NCBI RefSeq assembly: GCF_018294505.1
Contig: NC_057807.1
Coordinates: 138,662,747 to 138,726,746 of the forward strand
DNA: 64,000 bases
From: Triticum aestivum
Lineage: Eukaryota; Streptophyta; Magnoliopsida; Poales; Poaceae
Direction: 5' to 3'
Position numbers and translations under genes: made by a program. Position 1 is the stretch's first letter. Every line of letters starts with the position of its first letter. The notes below the pieces were generated by a model. The model was not told the DNA's origin and did no database searches. It was given only the letters and a program-made list of their open reading frames with translations. Shown piece after piece: positions 1 to 10,730 of this stretch.

Positions 1-1275
1 TTGTGCAGAAAACAAAATTTCTCGGAATGACCTGAAAATCCACGGAGATAACTTTTGGAAATTATAAAAAATATTGGCGAAAGAATCAAGGCCAGGGGGC
101 CACACCCTGAACCCGAGGGTGGGGGGGGTGCGCCCCCTCCCCCTGGGCGCGCCCCCCTATCTCGTGGGCCCCCTGATGCTCCACCGACCTCAACTCCAAC
201 TCTATATATTCCGTTTCGCAGAGAAAAAATCAGAGAGAAAGTTTCATCATGTTTTACGATACGGAGCCGCCGCCAAGCCCTAATCTCTCTTGGGAGGGCT
301 GATCTGGAGTCCGTTCGGGGCTCCGGAGAGGGGGCTTCGCCGTAGTCATCATCATCAACCATCCTCCATCACCAATTTCATGATGCTCACCGCCGTGCGT
401 GAGTAATTCCATCGTAGGCTTGCTGGACGGTGATGGGTTGGATGATATTTACCATGTAATCAAGTTAGTTTTGTTAGGGTTTGATATCTAGTATCCACTA
501 TGTTCTGAGATTGATGTTGCTATGACTTTGCTATGCTTAATGCTTGTCACTAGGGCCCGAGTGCCATGATTTCAGATATGAACCTATTATGTTTTCATGA
601 ATACATGTGAGTTCTTGATCCTATCTTGCATGTCTATAGTCGCCTATTATGTGTTATGATTCGACAACACCAAAGTGACAATAATCAGGATACTTCTCGG
701 TGATGACCATAGTTTGAGGAGTTCATGTATTCACTATGTGATAATTCTTTGGTCCGGTACACTATTAAAAGGAGGCCTTAATATCCCTTAGTTTCCATTA
801 GGACCCCGCTGCTACGGGAGGGTAGCACAAAATATGTCATGCAAGTTCTTTTCCATAAGCACGTATGACTATATTCGGAATACATGCCTACATTACATTG
901 ATGAACTGGAGCTAGTTCTTTGTCACCCTATGTTATAACTATTACATGAGGAATTGCATCCGACATATTTATCCATCACTGATCCAATGCCTACGAGCTT
1001 TTCACATATTGTGCTTTGCTTATTTACCTTTGGTACTTTTACAATCACTACAAAACTGCTATTGTTACTTTTGCCACTGTTACCATTACTATCATACTAC
1101 TTTGCTACTAAATACTTTGTTGCAGATACTAAGTTATCCAGGTGTGGTTGAATTGACAACTCAACTGCTAATACTTGAGAATATCATTTGGTTCCCCTTG
1201 TGTCGAATCAATAAATTTGGGTTGAATACTCTACCCTCGAAAACTGTTGCGATCCCCTATACTTGTGGGTTATCA
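1..1275 (+). mobile_element. LTR, 3' 1275 bp (tRNA-Asp-primed family, here called A)
   Basis: Collinear with the complete LTR at 10731-12133 from about its position 128 to its end; both end in CTTGTGGGTTA(T/C)CA. The 5' end lies outside the window. No primer binding site follows, so this is a 3' LTR or a solo LTR. A TATATAT box at 203-209 is a likely LTR promoter. The short ORFs in it are chance reading frames. It sits inside another LTR (1276-2071); GTTCT at 1276-1280 should be repeated just 5' of the missing end. Family name not certain. Confidence 0.85.
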
Positions 1276-2071
1276 GTTCTCATATTTGTTTCTCCGGTAG
1301 AAATCTTGGGGCACTCTTTGAGGTTCTTTGTGTTGGATTGAGTATTATGAATCTGAAATTTTTTATTGCATATCGTATAATCAACTCACGGATACTCGCG
1401 GTGACATTGGAGTATCTAGGTGACATTAGAGTTGGTTGATGTGTATCATATGGTGTTACTTTAGTACAAACTCTTGGTTTGATTGATCGAAAAGAATAGC
1501 TTGGCGTTATTTTAGTACAAACTCTAGAATAGATTGGTCGGAAAGAATCGCTTTGAGGTGGTTTCGTACCCTACAAATAATTTCTTCTTATGTTGTCCGC
1601 TAGAAAGGACCTTTGGAGTGATGCATCATCGCACGTTGAGGGATGGTTATATGATCCAATTATATTAGCATTGTTGAGAGATTTCACTAGCAAAAGTACG
1701 GTCCCTAGGCCTCATTTTCAAGTATTGCATCACTATTTGTGCTCACTTTTTTCACTTGGTACCTTGCTGTTTTTTGTTGTTACTATTACAAAAATCAATA
1801 TCTACTATCATGACTACACTTGTATCACCATATCTTCACTGAAATAGTGCACCTTCACAATTTACCATTGTATTTGGTGTGTTGGGGACACAAGAGACTT
1901 TTTATTATTTGGTTACAGGGTTGTTTGAGAGAGACCATCTTCATCGTATGCCTCCCACAGATTGATAAACCTTAGGTCATCCAGTTGAGGGAAAATTGCT
2001 ACTGTCCTATAAAACTATGCGCTTGCAAGCCCAACACGAGTCTACGAGAACAAGTTGTTTAGTAGACATCA
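1276..2071 (+). mobile_element. 3' part of a second LTR family (here called C)
   Basis: The sequence ends in GTAGTAGACATCA, the 3' end of an abundant Triticeae LTR family that I recognise from memory. The text leading to it (CTCCGGTAGAAA..., GGGGACACAAGAGAC...) is also typical of that LTR. It is cut at its 5' side by the LTR at 1-1275 and is followed directly by the hairpin array. No primer binding site follows, so it is a 3' or solo LTR. No coding capacity. Confidence 0.65.
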
Positions 2072-3301
2072 GACCTCAACCCCTTTTATTTTGCCCATGT
2101 TTTGTTTTCCATCCTAGTTACAGGTCCACCCTTCACCCACAATTAGGCTCGTGATTTGTTTCGTCATAGTTGCAACTCGACCTTTAACTCACAACTAGGC
2201 TCGTTTTTCGTAGTTGTCTCATTTGCAAGTTCACTCTTGACTCACAACTAGGCTCGTAGTTGTCCGAGTTGTGTGTACATCCTTGGCTCAAAACCGGTGC
2301 ATTTGTTTTGGTTCTCATCCCAGTTGCAAGTTCACTCATGACTCACAACTGGGCCCATAACTTCTTTCATCCAGTTGCAAGTCGACCCTTGGCTCGCAAC
2401 CGGGCTCGTAGTTTCATAGTTATCCTAATTGCAAGTCTACACTTGACTTGCAACTGAGCTCGTAATTGTTTGAGTTGCAACCCTCAACTTGCAACTGGAT
2501 TCTCTGTTTTGTTTTTCGTCCCACTTATAAGTCCATCCTTGACTCGCAACTAGACCCTTAATTTGTTTCATCCCAGTCGCAAGTTGACCTTTGACTCGTA
2601 GTTTTGTAGTTGTCCCAGTTGCAAGTCCACCTTCGAGTCGCAAATAAGCTTGTAGTTTGATCCAATTGCAAGTCCGCCCTCGAATTGCATCTAGGCATGT
2701 GTTTTGTTTTTCATCCCCGTTGCAAGTCCACACTCGAGTTGCAGCTGGGCTCTTAGTTTGTTGTTGTCCCAATTGCAAGTCCACCATCAACTCACAAATG
2801 ATATCATAGTTCTGTGTAGCTTCCAAGTTGTAAGTCCGTCGTTGAGTCACAACTATGCCTGTCCCATTTGCAAGTTCATCCTAGAATCACAAATGTGCTC
2901 ATAGTTTCGTAGTTGTCCTAGTTGCAAGCCCACCCTCAACTCGCAACCGGGCTCATAGTTTTGTTGTTGTCCTAATGCCAAGTCCAACCTTAAACTCAAA
3001 ATGGGCCCTAAAATTCTTTTCATCTAGTTGCATGTCCATCCTTGACTCACAACTGGTCGTAGTTTTGTGTAGTTGTCCCAGATGCAAGTCCACCCTCGAC
3101 TCATAACTGGGCTCATAGTTTATTTTTCATCCTAGTTGCAAGTCTGCCCTCGAATCATAGTTGGAGTTGTAGCTTGCTCTTCATCCCAGTTGCAAGTCCA
3201 CCTTCGACTCAAAACTAGGCTCATAGTTATTGCAGTTGCAAGTCCATCCTCGACTCGCAACTGGTCTCGTAGTTTTGTGTTGATTGCAAGTTACCCTTGA
3301 C
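2072..3301. repeat. Tandem array of hairpin units, CACTA-like, left block
   Basis: Degenerate units of about 50-60 bp. Each carries an imperfect palindrome of the form GTTGCAAGTC, a spacer of about seven bases (CACCCTC or variants) and GACTCGCAAC, then a T-rich linker (ATAGTTTGTTTTTCATCCC). More than fifteen units are visible. Such arrays are known from subterminal regions of Triticeae CACTA transposons; assignment to that superfamily is from memory and I saw no CACTA termini. The array continues at 4319-5011 and 20078-20340, interrupted by later insertions. Confidence 0.7.
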
Positions 3302-4318
3302 CAGTGGCGGAGGCAAGAATTATTTCCAGGTGTGGCAGAGTATATGAAGGAGAAATTACAATAAAAAGATGGTTTGAACACAAAGCTCTGACTTTAACCA
3401 TATAGGCCAATAGAACCAAAATTCTCAACATAACAAATGTACATGTTTAATGTTACATTATGAACTGGAATGAATAAACGAAACAACCTTCTTATCAACA
3501 CAAGATGATTGCACATTATAATTGAATGAAATCCAATGTCTCAGTAGCATTCCTTATCCTAATTGAGGGAAAAAACATTGCCCAAAAGGTGTTAATCGAT
3601 TGAACAATGTGTATTGGTAGAGTTAGGACTAAACAAAAAAATCCCACAAATATCACACACAAAACTTAAGGGGGAGACATGACCAACGAATCTCCCACAT
3701 AAAAACAGATACAAAATCGGAGGCGTTAACTACACATCATGAGATCCAGGCACAACTCGATCAAACAACATCTCGCAAATCAGCATTAAACCAGATGATG
3801 CAGTGGACCTCTATCAGGCATATAACTCACATGGGGATGAACTAGGGTTTCGCCGAGTAGAATCAGAAAATGGGGCACGCAATGGAGAGATTTGGGATTA
3901 GGTCGGTACCTCGCTCTAGTTGAGATCATTGCACTAGAGGTCGAGCGCCAGTCACCACCTCGCCTTGCCTCGCTTGTCGATAGCCATCGCTTGCCGCTGA
4001 TTGTGGTCGCCTCTAATGCTCTGCCACCTGCAGCGTATGCCACAAATGACCATGAAAAGTAAAAAACCTGTGGTGGTCATGAGGGTTCAGACATAATCGA
4101 TTGATCACAAGCGGTCGTGACCCACGGGCATGTGACTAGCAATCAGGCCCAGCAGGAGGCACGACCTGGGTCAAAACTTTCACATATGTATTGGGCTAGT
4201 ATGTCAACTCAAAACAAAATATTGGGCTAGTATATTTACTGCACAAGTACCTAGTATTTGCAGCGTATTTTAGGTATGGCAGGCGCCAAACCTCGCCAAA
4301 TTGCTGGCTTTGCCACTG
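3302..4318. mobile_element. Non-autonomous hAT-like transposon
   Basis: Starts CAGTGGCGGAGGC and ends in the inverted GCTTTGCCACTG, the CAGTGGC terminal inverted repeat seen on many grass hAT elements. Flanked by an imperfect 8-bp target duplication, CCCTTGAC (3294-3301) and CGCTCGAC (4319-4326), six of eight matching. The 1017 bp between hold no transposase; the short ORFs are not convincing. It interrupts a unit of the hairpin array. Confidence 0.75.
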
Positions 4319-5011
4319 CGCTCGACTTGCAAGTAGGCCCGTAATTTATTTTCATCCCTGTTGCAAGTCCACCCTCAACTCGCAAATGGTCTCATAGTTT
4401 TTTTATCACCACATTTTGCAAGTCCACCCTTGGGTTACAACAAGCATCGAGCCTTTTCTGTTTCCCCGTTCCTAGTTGCAAACTCACCCTCTACATGTAA
4501 CGGGTTTATTTGACTTTTTTGTTGCCTTAGTTACAAGCACCCTCTATTTTTCGAGTAGGCCACCACTTTTTATTCTTTATCCCAGTTGCAAGTCCATCAC
4601 CGACTAGCAATTGGATCCCAGTTTTTATAGTACTTTTGTGAAGTTGTCTCAGTTACAAGTCCACCACTCAACACGCAACTGGATTGATAGTTTGTTTTTC
4701 ATCCCAGTTGCAGTCCACCCTTGACTCACAACTGGGACTAAAGTTTGTTTCATCCCAGTGGCAAGTCGACCCTTGACTCATAATCAGGCACATAGTTCGT
4801 AGTTGTCCTAGTTGCAATTCCACCCTCGACTTGCAACTGGGCTCATAGTTCTCTAAGTTGCAAGCACATCCTCGACTTGTAACTAGGCATGTTCTTTACT
4901 TTTCATCCCAATTGCAAGTCCCTCTTTTATTCTCAACTGGGCTCATAGTTTGTTTATCCCAGTTGCAAGTCGACCCTTAACTCGCAACTGGGCTCCTAAT
5001 TTTGTAGTGTT
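4319..5011. repeat. Hairpin-unit array, continued
   Basis: Same GTTGCAAGTC / GACTCGCAAC units as 2072-3301. It is cut at 5011 by the Gypsy element at 5012-20077 and resumes at 20078. Confidence 0.7.
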
Positions 5012-8000
5012 TGTAATGCCCGGATAATTGTGCTACAGTAATCCCACGTTAATGACGCCACATCACCTCATTTACTGTTGCTACTCACGTGTTAGTTCAA
5101 AAACGTTTTAAATCCAAATTTGAAATAACGGCAAACAACCAAAATTTTCAAACCTTAAAACGAAAATGTTCGGATTGTGTCAATTATTGCATAAGTAATT
5201 AAAGTGAAGAAAACACATTTTTAGAAAATGACTAACTAATTTAAAATGAATTAAAACAGAAAAAGAAATAAATAAAATAAATGAAAGAACTAAATCTAAA
5301 TCAAAAAAAGAAAGAAAGGGAAACAAGCCCCCCGGGCCACGGCCTAGCAGGCCACCAGGCCGCCCGACCGGCCCGCCTGGCCCAACCAAGCAGCCGGCCC
5401 ACTCCCTCTCCATAACCCCCCAAAACCCTAGTTGTTTAACCCATCGCCCCACTCACTCCCCCACTCCCCCTCGATGGATCTGGATCGGGAGGAGCCCGAT
5501 CCCCTCGCCCCTCCACCCCCGACGCCAACGTCGGCGCCCGGAGCTTCCCCGCCGGACTGCCTCCTACTACCCGGCGGCCTGCTTCTCCTCCGTCGTGACA
5601 TCCCCGACCTCCTCCTCACGCCCCGCTGTCATTTTCCCTACAGAACCTCGGTGAGGCCCCCGGCCTCTTCCCCTCTGCCTCCGCCCTCGCGCGCCATTAG
5701 CCGTGGCCATGAGGCCCTCGACCTCCTCTTCCTCTCTGCTCCCGCAGACTGCTGCTACTCCACGCCGCGCCACAACTCATCGCTGAACCGCGGCGCCGCC
5801 TCTCGCCGTCGCACCAGCACCTGCGCGCGAGCGTGCACACGCTCGCCGTGCCGTGGCCTCCCCCTGCCCGCTGCTTCTCCTGCAACTGTTGGACTGCTCC
5901 GCCACGCCGCACCTGCCCTACAGCCCCACATGCCCGCTCCGGCCACGGCCAGTGCGTCGGGCCGCTGGACCTCGCCCGCACCTAAGTCGCTTGTCGCTGT
6001 CCACGTCCCGGCTCCCTCTGCCTCCCTGCCGCCGCCGGCCCCGCCCCGGGCTGCCGTGCTTGCCACTTCCCTGCTGGCCGCCTCTACTGGGGCCCCTCGA
6101 TGGCTGCCGCGCCGCGGCCGTCCGCCGGTGGCGCCCAGTGACCTCGCCCCGCTCCCCCCTGGTCGGGCTCACCCCTTCCCCCCACCCCCCACTCGGGCGA
6201 CGCCCATGACCCAGCGCCCAGCGCCTGTTAGCCCGCTATGGCCCCTGTCCCACTAACAGTAGGGGTCCACCCCTGGAACGGTTAAAAAAAGAATTAATAA
6301 TAATAATAATTAAAGGATTAATTAACTTAGTTAATCATGATAAGATTAACCTAATCACTTAGATTAATTAATTAATCTGTTAGGTTAGTTAACAGTCAAT
6401 GACAGCTGGGACCCACATGTCAGTTTGACCCAGTCAACGCCCTGTTGACTGCTGACGTCATGATGATGTCGGCATACACTATTCTGGATAATGTTGATGT
6501 AAAATAATTAAATAAATTCTAAAAATTATTAAATCTTTTAAAATTAATATAAAATCAACCTGTAGCTCAGATGGAAAAACTTTGTACATGAAAGTTGCTC
6601 AGAACGATGAGACGAATCCAGATAAGCAGCCCGTTCGTCCGCCACGCGTCCCTAGCATAGTGAGCATGCGACATTTCACCTTTGGTACATCTGTCCGAAA
6701 ACGCGAAACACCGGGGATACTTTCCCGGATGTTTCCCCCTTTCGTCGGTATCACCTACTACCGCGTTAGGGCACACCTAACACCGCTCATTGTCATGTCA
6801 TGTATCGTCATGCTTATGTTTGCATTGTATTTACTGTTTCTTCCCCCTCTTCTCTCCGGTAGACTACAAGACCGATGCTGCTGCTACCCAGTTCGACTAC
6901 GAAGTTGACGATCCCTCCTTCTTGCCAGAGCAACCAGGCAAGCCCCCCCCCTTGATCACCAGATATCGCCTATTTTTCTCTCTACTACTTGCATTAGGGT
7001 AGTGTAGCATATTACTGTTCGGTTACTCCTATTCTATTGCATAGCCTGTCATTGTTGCTACAGTCGTTGATACCTTACCCGCAATCCTAAATGCTTAGTA
7101 TAGGATGCTAGAGTATCATCATTGGCCCTACATTCTTGTCAGTCTTCCTTGCTATATTATCGGGCCATAATCACTCGGGAGGTGATCACAGGTATATACT
7201 ATACATATATACATACTATACAAATGGTGACTAAAGTCGGGTCGGCACGTTGAGTACCCGCAATTGATTCGGACATGGGGGCTGAAAGGACAGGTGGCTC
7301 CATCCCGGTAGAGGTGGGCCTGGGTTCCCGACGGCCCCCGACTGTTACTTTGAGGCGGAGCGACAGGGCAGGTCGAGACCACCTAGGAGAGAGGTGGGCC
7401 TGGCACTAGTCGGTGTTTGCGGTTACTTCATAATAACACACTTAACGAGATCTTGGTATTTGATCAGAGTCTGGCCACTAGCCTATACGCACTAACCAAC
7501 TACGCAGGAACAGTTATGGGCACTCGATATCGTGGTATCAGTCGAAGCCTTCTTGACATCAGCGACTGAGCGGCGCATGCTGGGTTGGACCGCGTAACGC
7601 AACTTCCTTTGTAATGGAGGTTGCTAGGTCTGCTCACCGGTCTCGTACACAACGTGCAGGTGTGCAATGGGCGATGGGCCCAGACCCTGCGCGCATAGGA
7701 TTTAGACCGGCGTGCTGACCTCTCTGTTGTGCCTAGGTGGGGCTGCGATGTGTTGATCTTCCGAGGCCGGGCATGACCCAGGAAAGTGTGACCGGCCAAA
7801 GGGGATCAAGTGAGTTGGGTTATGTGGTGCACCCCTACAGGGAAGTTGATCTATTCGAATAGCCGTGTCCCTCGGTAAAAGGACGACCCGGAGGTGTACC
7901 TTGATCTTATGACAAGTAGAACTGGATACTTAATAAAACACACCCAGACAAGTTCCAGAGACAACCTGGTGATCGCTTTCCCACAGGGAGATGCGGGGAG

Positions 8001-8687
8001 GATCGCCAGGTAGGATTATGCTATGCGATGCTACTTGGAGGACTTCAATCTACTCTCTTCTACATGCTGCAAGACGGAGGGTGCCAGAAGGGTAGTCTTC
8101 GATAGGACAAGCTATCCCCCTCTTATTCTGGCATTCTGCAGTTCAGTCCACCGATTTTGCCCCTTTACACATATACCCATGCATTTGTAGTGTAGATCCT
8201 TGCTTGCGAGTACTTTGGATGAGTACTCACGGTTGCTTTGCTCCCTCTTTTCCCCCTTTTCCTCTTCTTCCCAGATGCCACAACCAGACGTGGGAGCCCA
8301 GGAGCCAGACGCCATCGTCGACGATGACTCCTACTACATTGGAGGTGCCCACTACTATGTGCAGGCCGCTGACGACGACCACGAGTAGTTTAGGAGGATC
8401 CCAGGCAGGAGGCCTGCGCCTCTTTCGATCTATATCCTAGGTTGTGTTAGCCTTCTTAAGGAAAACCTGTTTAACTTATGTTTGTACTCATATATTGTTG
8501 CTTCCGCTGACTCTTCTATGATCGAGCACTTGTATTCGAGCCCTCGATGCCCCTGGCTTGTATTATGATGCTTGTATGACTTATTTTATTTTTAGAGTTG
8601 TGTTGTGATATCTTCCCATGAGTCCCTGATCTTGATCTTACACGTTTGCAAGTATGATTAGTGTACGATTGAATCGGGGGTGTCACA
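5012..8687 (+). repeat. 5' LTR of retrotransposon 1
   Basis: 3676 bp, TG...CA, collinear with 16385-20077 throughout. Contains a GC-rich block (about 5430-6260) whose Pro/Arg/Ala-rich ORFs are not conserved in frame between the two LTRs, so I do not annotate them as genes. A block at 7831-7883 is shared with LTRs of two other families in this window (see findings). Confidence 0.9.
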
Positions 8688-8690
8688 AGT

Positions 8691-8703
8691 TGGTATCGGA
8701 GCC
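8691..8703 (+). other. Primer binding site, tRNA-iMet type
   Basis: TGGTATCGGAGCC three bases after the 5' LTR matches the usual TGGTATCAGAGCC of plant Gypsy/Copia elements with one mismatch. It primes minus-strand cDNA synthesis. Confidence 0.8.
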
Positions 8704-9021
8704 GACTGCCTATAGGAATCCCCCTTCCACACTCCTTGGCCGAAGTCGAGTCTAGTCATTACAAAACTTTTACTAACATGCTTGTGAGTCTTATGGGCCC
8801 ACGTCGCCATTGGGTGGTATTAGGATCGTTTACTCCTCGACCTTTACTCTGGGGCTCTGAACTCTCTCCTACTCGGGTTAAATGAATTTACTAACTCTAA
8901 CATTAGGATCCTGTTACCACATTCACCCCAAAGTTGGATAAGCCATAGTTATTCTGTAGGATAGTATTTTGAATAATACCCACATTGTCATTTGACTCCA
9001 TTGAAACATCTTTGTTTTCAG

Positions 9022-9555
9022 ATGGAACCCACGAGGCAGGTCGTGCGCCACACGACGGCCATTGGTGTCTCAGGATCACCTGTTGTGCTAGCTGAGATGA
9101 TGACCTATCTGGGTTATCGCTGGCACCCTAAGTACACCGTCTACGAGGAGTTCCAAGACTTTAATCAGGAGCAATACCATGCCATTGTCCACCTCTACTC
9201 TCGGGAGTATGACTCCACTACTGTGTTGCACACCGCTCATGGTGTTGGAGTGACCATCGAGATGGCAGTCGACGATGCTGCTTATGCTGCTCTGACACGT
9301 CTTCGTGGAGAGTATCGGGCGTTGGACACTTCCCCTTTCAGGCACATTGCTATCGCATCTGACGTTGGTGCGAAGGGATACTACATTGTTGCCTACTCCA
9401 CTGTCACCCGAGAGCCCTTCCACCATCAGAACCTGGTTCTGCATGCTGATGGGCTGGACCGAGCTAACCAAGCTCTTCGCCACGAGTTGTACACCACTCG
9501 TCAGCACCTTTATAGTGCTCTGACGCTGTTACACCCCTTTGTTCGATCTAGATAG
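9022..9555 (+). pseudogene. Extra ORF upstream of gag, retrotransposon 1 (shortened)
   Basis: 177 codons from ATG 9022. Its homologue in retrotransposon 3 (56978-57749) shares the YRW.P.YTV.E.F.DFNQ.QY core and the G.GVTIEMAV.DAAY segment. The core reads like alpha-beta-beta-beta-alpha with the ending of a double-stranded RNA-binding domain; this is inference. The homologue is longer. Here the frame stops at 9555, yet the related C-terminal coding text (an Asp/Tyr-rich tail ending TCTTGGGACTGA) can be followed to about 9780, so the original ORF was probably 9022-9780. No gag or pol motif is present. Function unknown. Confidence 0.7.
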
Positions 9556-9780
9556 CTACCATGTTCTGCGATCTACCCAGCCAGGACCGTGATGCCCCAC
9601 GGTGTCGGTTGGCCAGAGGTGGGAGGCTAAGCTCCCGCACTTGGTCCTCTTCTGCCACCTGAGCATTGGGTTCTACACCAGAGTATCTGCGGCCCCCAGG
9701 CCGCTGACGTGGAGGACTATCCGTTGCCTCACTACCAGCTGTCAGGCTACGACTACCTCCACAGTTCCTCTTGGGACTGA

Positions 9781-10017
9781 TGTAGTCTTGCTTATTAGTA
9801 TTAGATGCATTCGTCGCGAGCCTGCGTGCCGCCTATGATGACTTAGTCTATGTACTGAACTCTGTGTACTGAACTCTATGCCCGACCCCTTTTGTAAATT
9901 ATGCCGACTACTATGTAGTACCTGTCGTGCTCCTTTCATTATGCCTGTTCCATCATGAATGATTCTTGTCTATGCAAATTTCTCAATGCTGAACTACCCC
10001 TGTTATATATTAGCAGG
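9781..10017 (+). other. Spacer between extra ORF and gag
   Basis: No ORF with homology. It ends at the gag start codon (TTAGCAGGATGG). In retrotransposon 3 the corresponding spacer ends CCTAGGATGG, so the AGGATGG start context is conserved between the families. Confidence 0.5.
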
Positions 10018-10730
10018 ATGGTTAGACCAGTAGGTCGTGGTCGTGGCGGCAACGCCCCACCACCGCCTGAGTACATGGCTGGTATGATCCAACAGTTCGA
10101 GCTGAACCATCAGTTCATGGAGAATATGCTGGCTCAAATTCCTTGCCCCAATGTGAATCAACAGCCTAACCCAGTAACTCTGCAGGATTTCATGCGTCTC
10201 AACCCAACCTTCTACCGCAGCTCAACTCAGCCTCTGGATGCTGATGACTAGCTCCGTGACATCACCTATGAGATGGAGTCTGTTGATGTAGCCCCTGCCA
10301 GCTACGTCACCTTTGCTTCCTTCTTCCTAAAGGGACCTGTAGCTCAATGGTGGGACAGCTACAGGCGTACTCTACCAGTTGGAACAATCATCACTTGGCC
10401 AGACTTTCAAGTTGCCTTCCGTGCCCACTTCATTCCTCAGGGGATCATGGACAGGAAGAAGCGTGAGTTCCGCAACCTCACCCAGGGCAACAAAACTTTG
10501 GAAGTTTATCAGCGGGAGTTTCTGGACTTATCCCGCTATGCTGAAGAAGACACTGCAATTGATGCTCGCAGACAGGAGAAGTTCCGTGATGGACTACAAG
10601 CTGACATCAAGCTCGCATTGCTAGTGCAAGACTTTGCCGATTTCGCCACCTTGGTGAATAAGGCCATCAATGTCAAGACTGGTTTGCAGGAACACCAGAG
10701 CTCTCACAGACGCAACCGTGACATGGGCTC
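10018..10730 (+). pseudogene. gag, N-terminal part, retrotransposon 1
   Basis: Starts at ATG 10018. It has the retrotransposon gag domain with VAQWWDSY, TWPDFQVAFRAHFIPQG, MDRKKREF and VYQREFLDLSRYA, which form the nucleocapsid precursor. An in-frame TAG at 10248 replaces TGG of the homologue at 58350-58365. The frame is then cut at 10730 by the element at 10731-12576 and resumes at 12582. Confidence 0.9.

Noticed and set aside
946..1341. 131-aa ORF in the first LTR
   Set aside because: The same LTR text occurs at 11800-12130 and 12346-12600 with different frame lengths; non-coding LTR sequence.
2072..5011. CRISPR-like array
   Set aside because: Units are degenerate palindromes with irregular linkers, no unique spacers of equal length and no cas genes; the sequence is from a plant nuclear genome.
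5432..6256. 274-aa Pro/Ala/Arg-rich ORF in the 5' LTR of retrotransposon 1
   Set aside because: The corresponding part of the 3' LTR (16814-17640) does not keep the frame; GC-rich LTR text gives long chance ORFs on both strands.
8691..8720. tRNA gene fragment after the LTR
   Set aside because: It is the primer binding site of the retrotransposon; no tRNA body follows. The same applies at 12145, 47837 and 56542.
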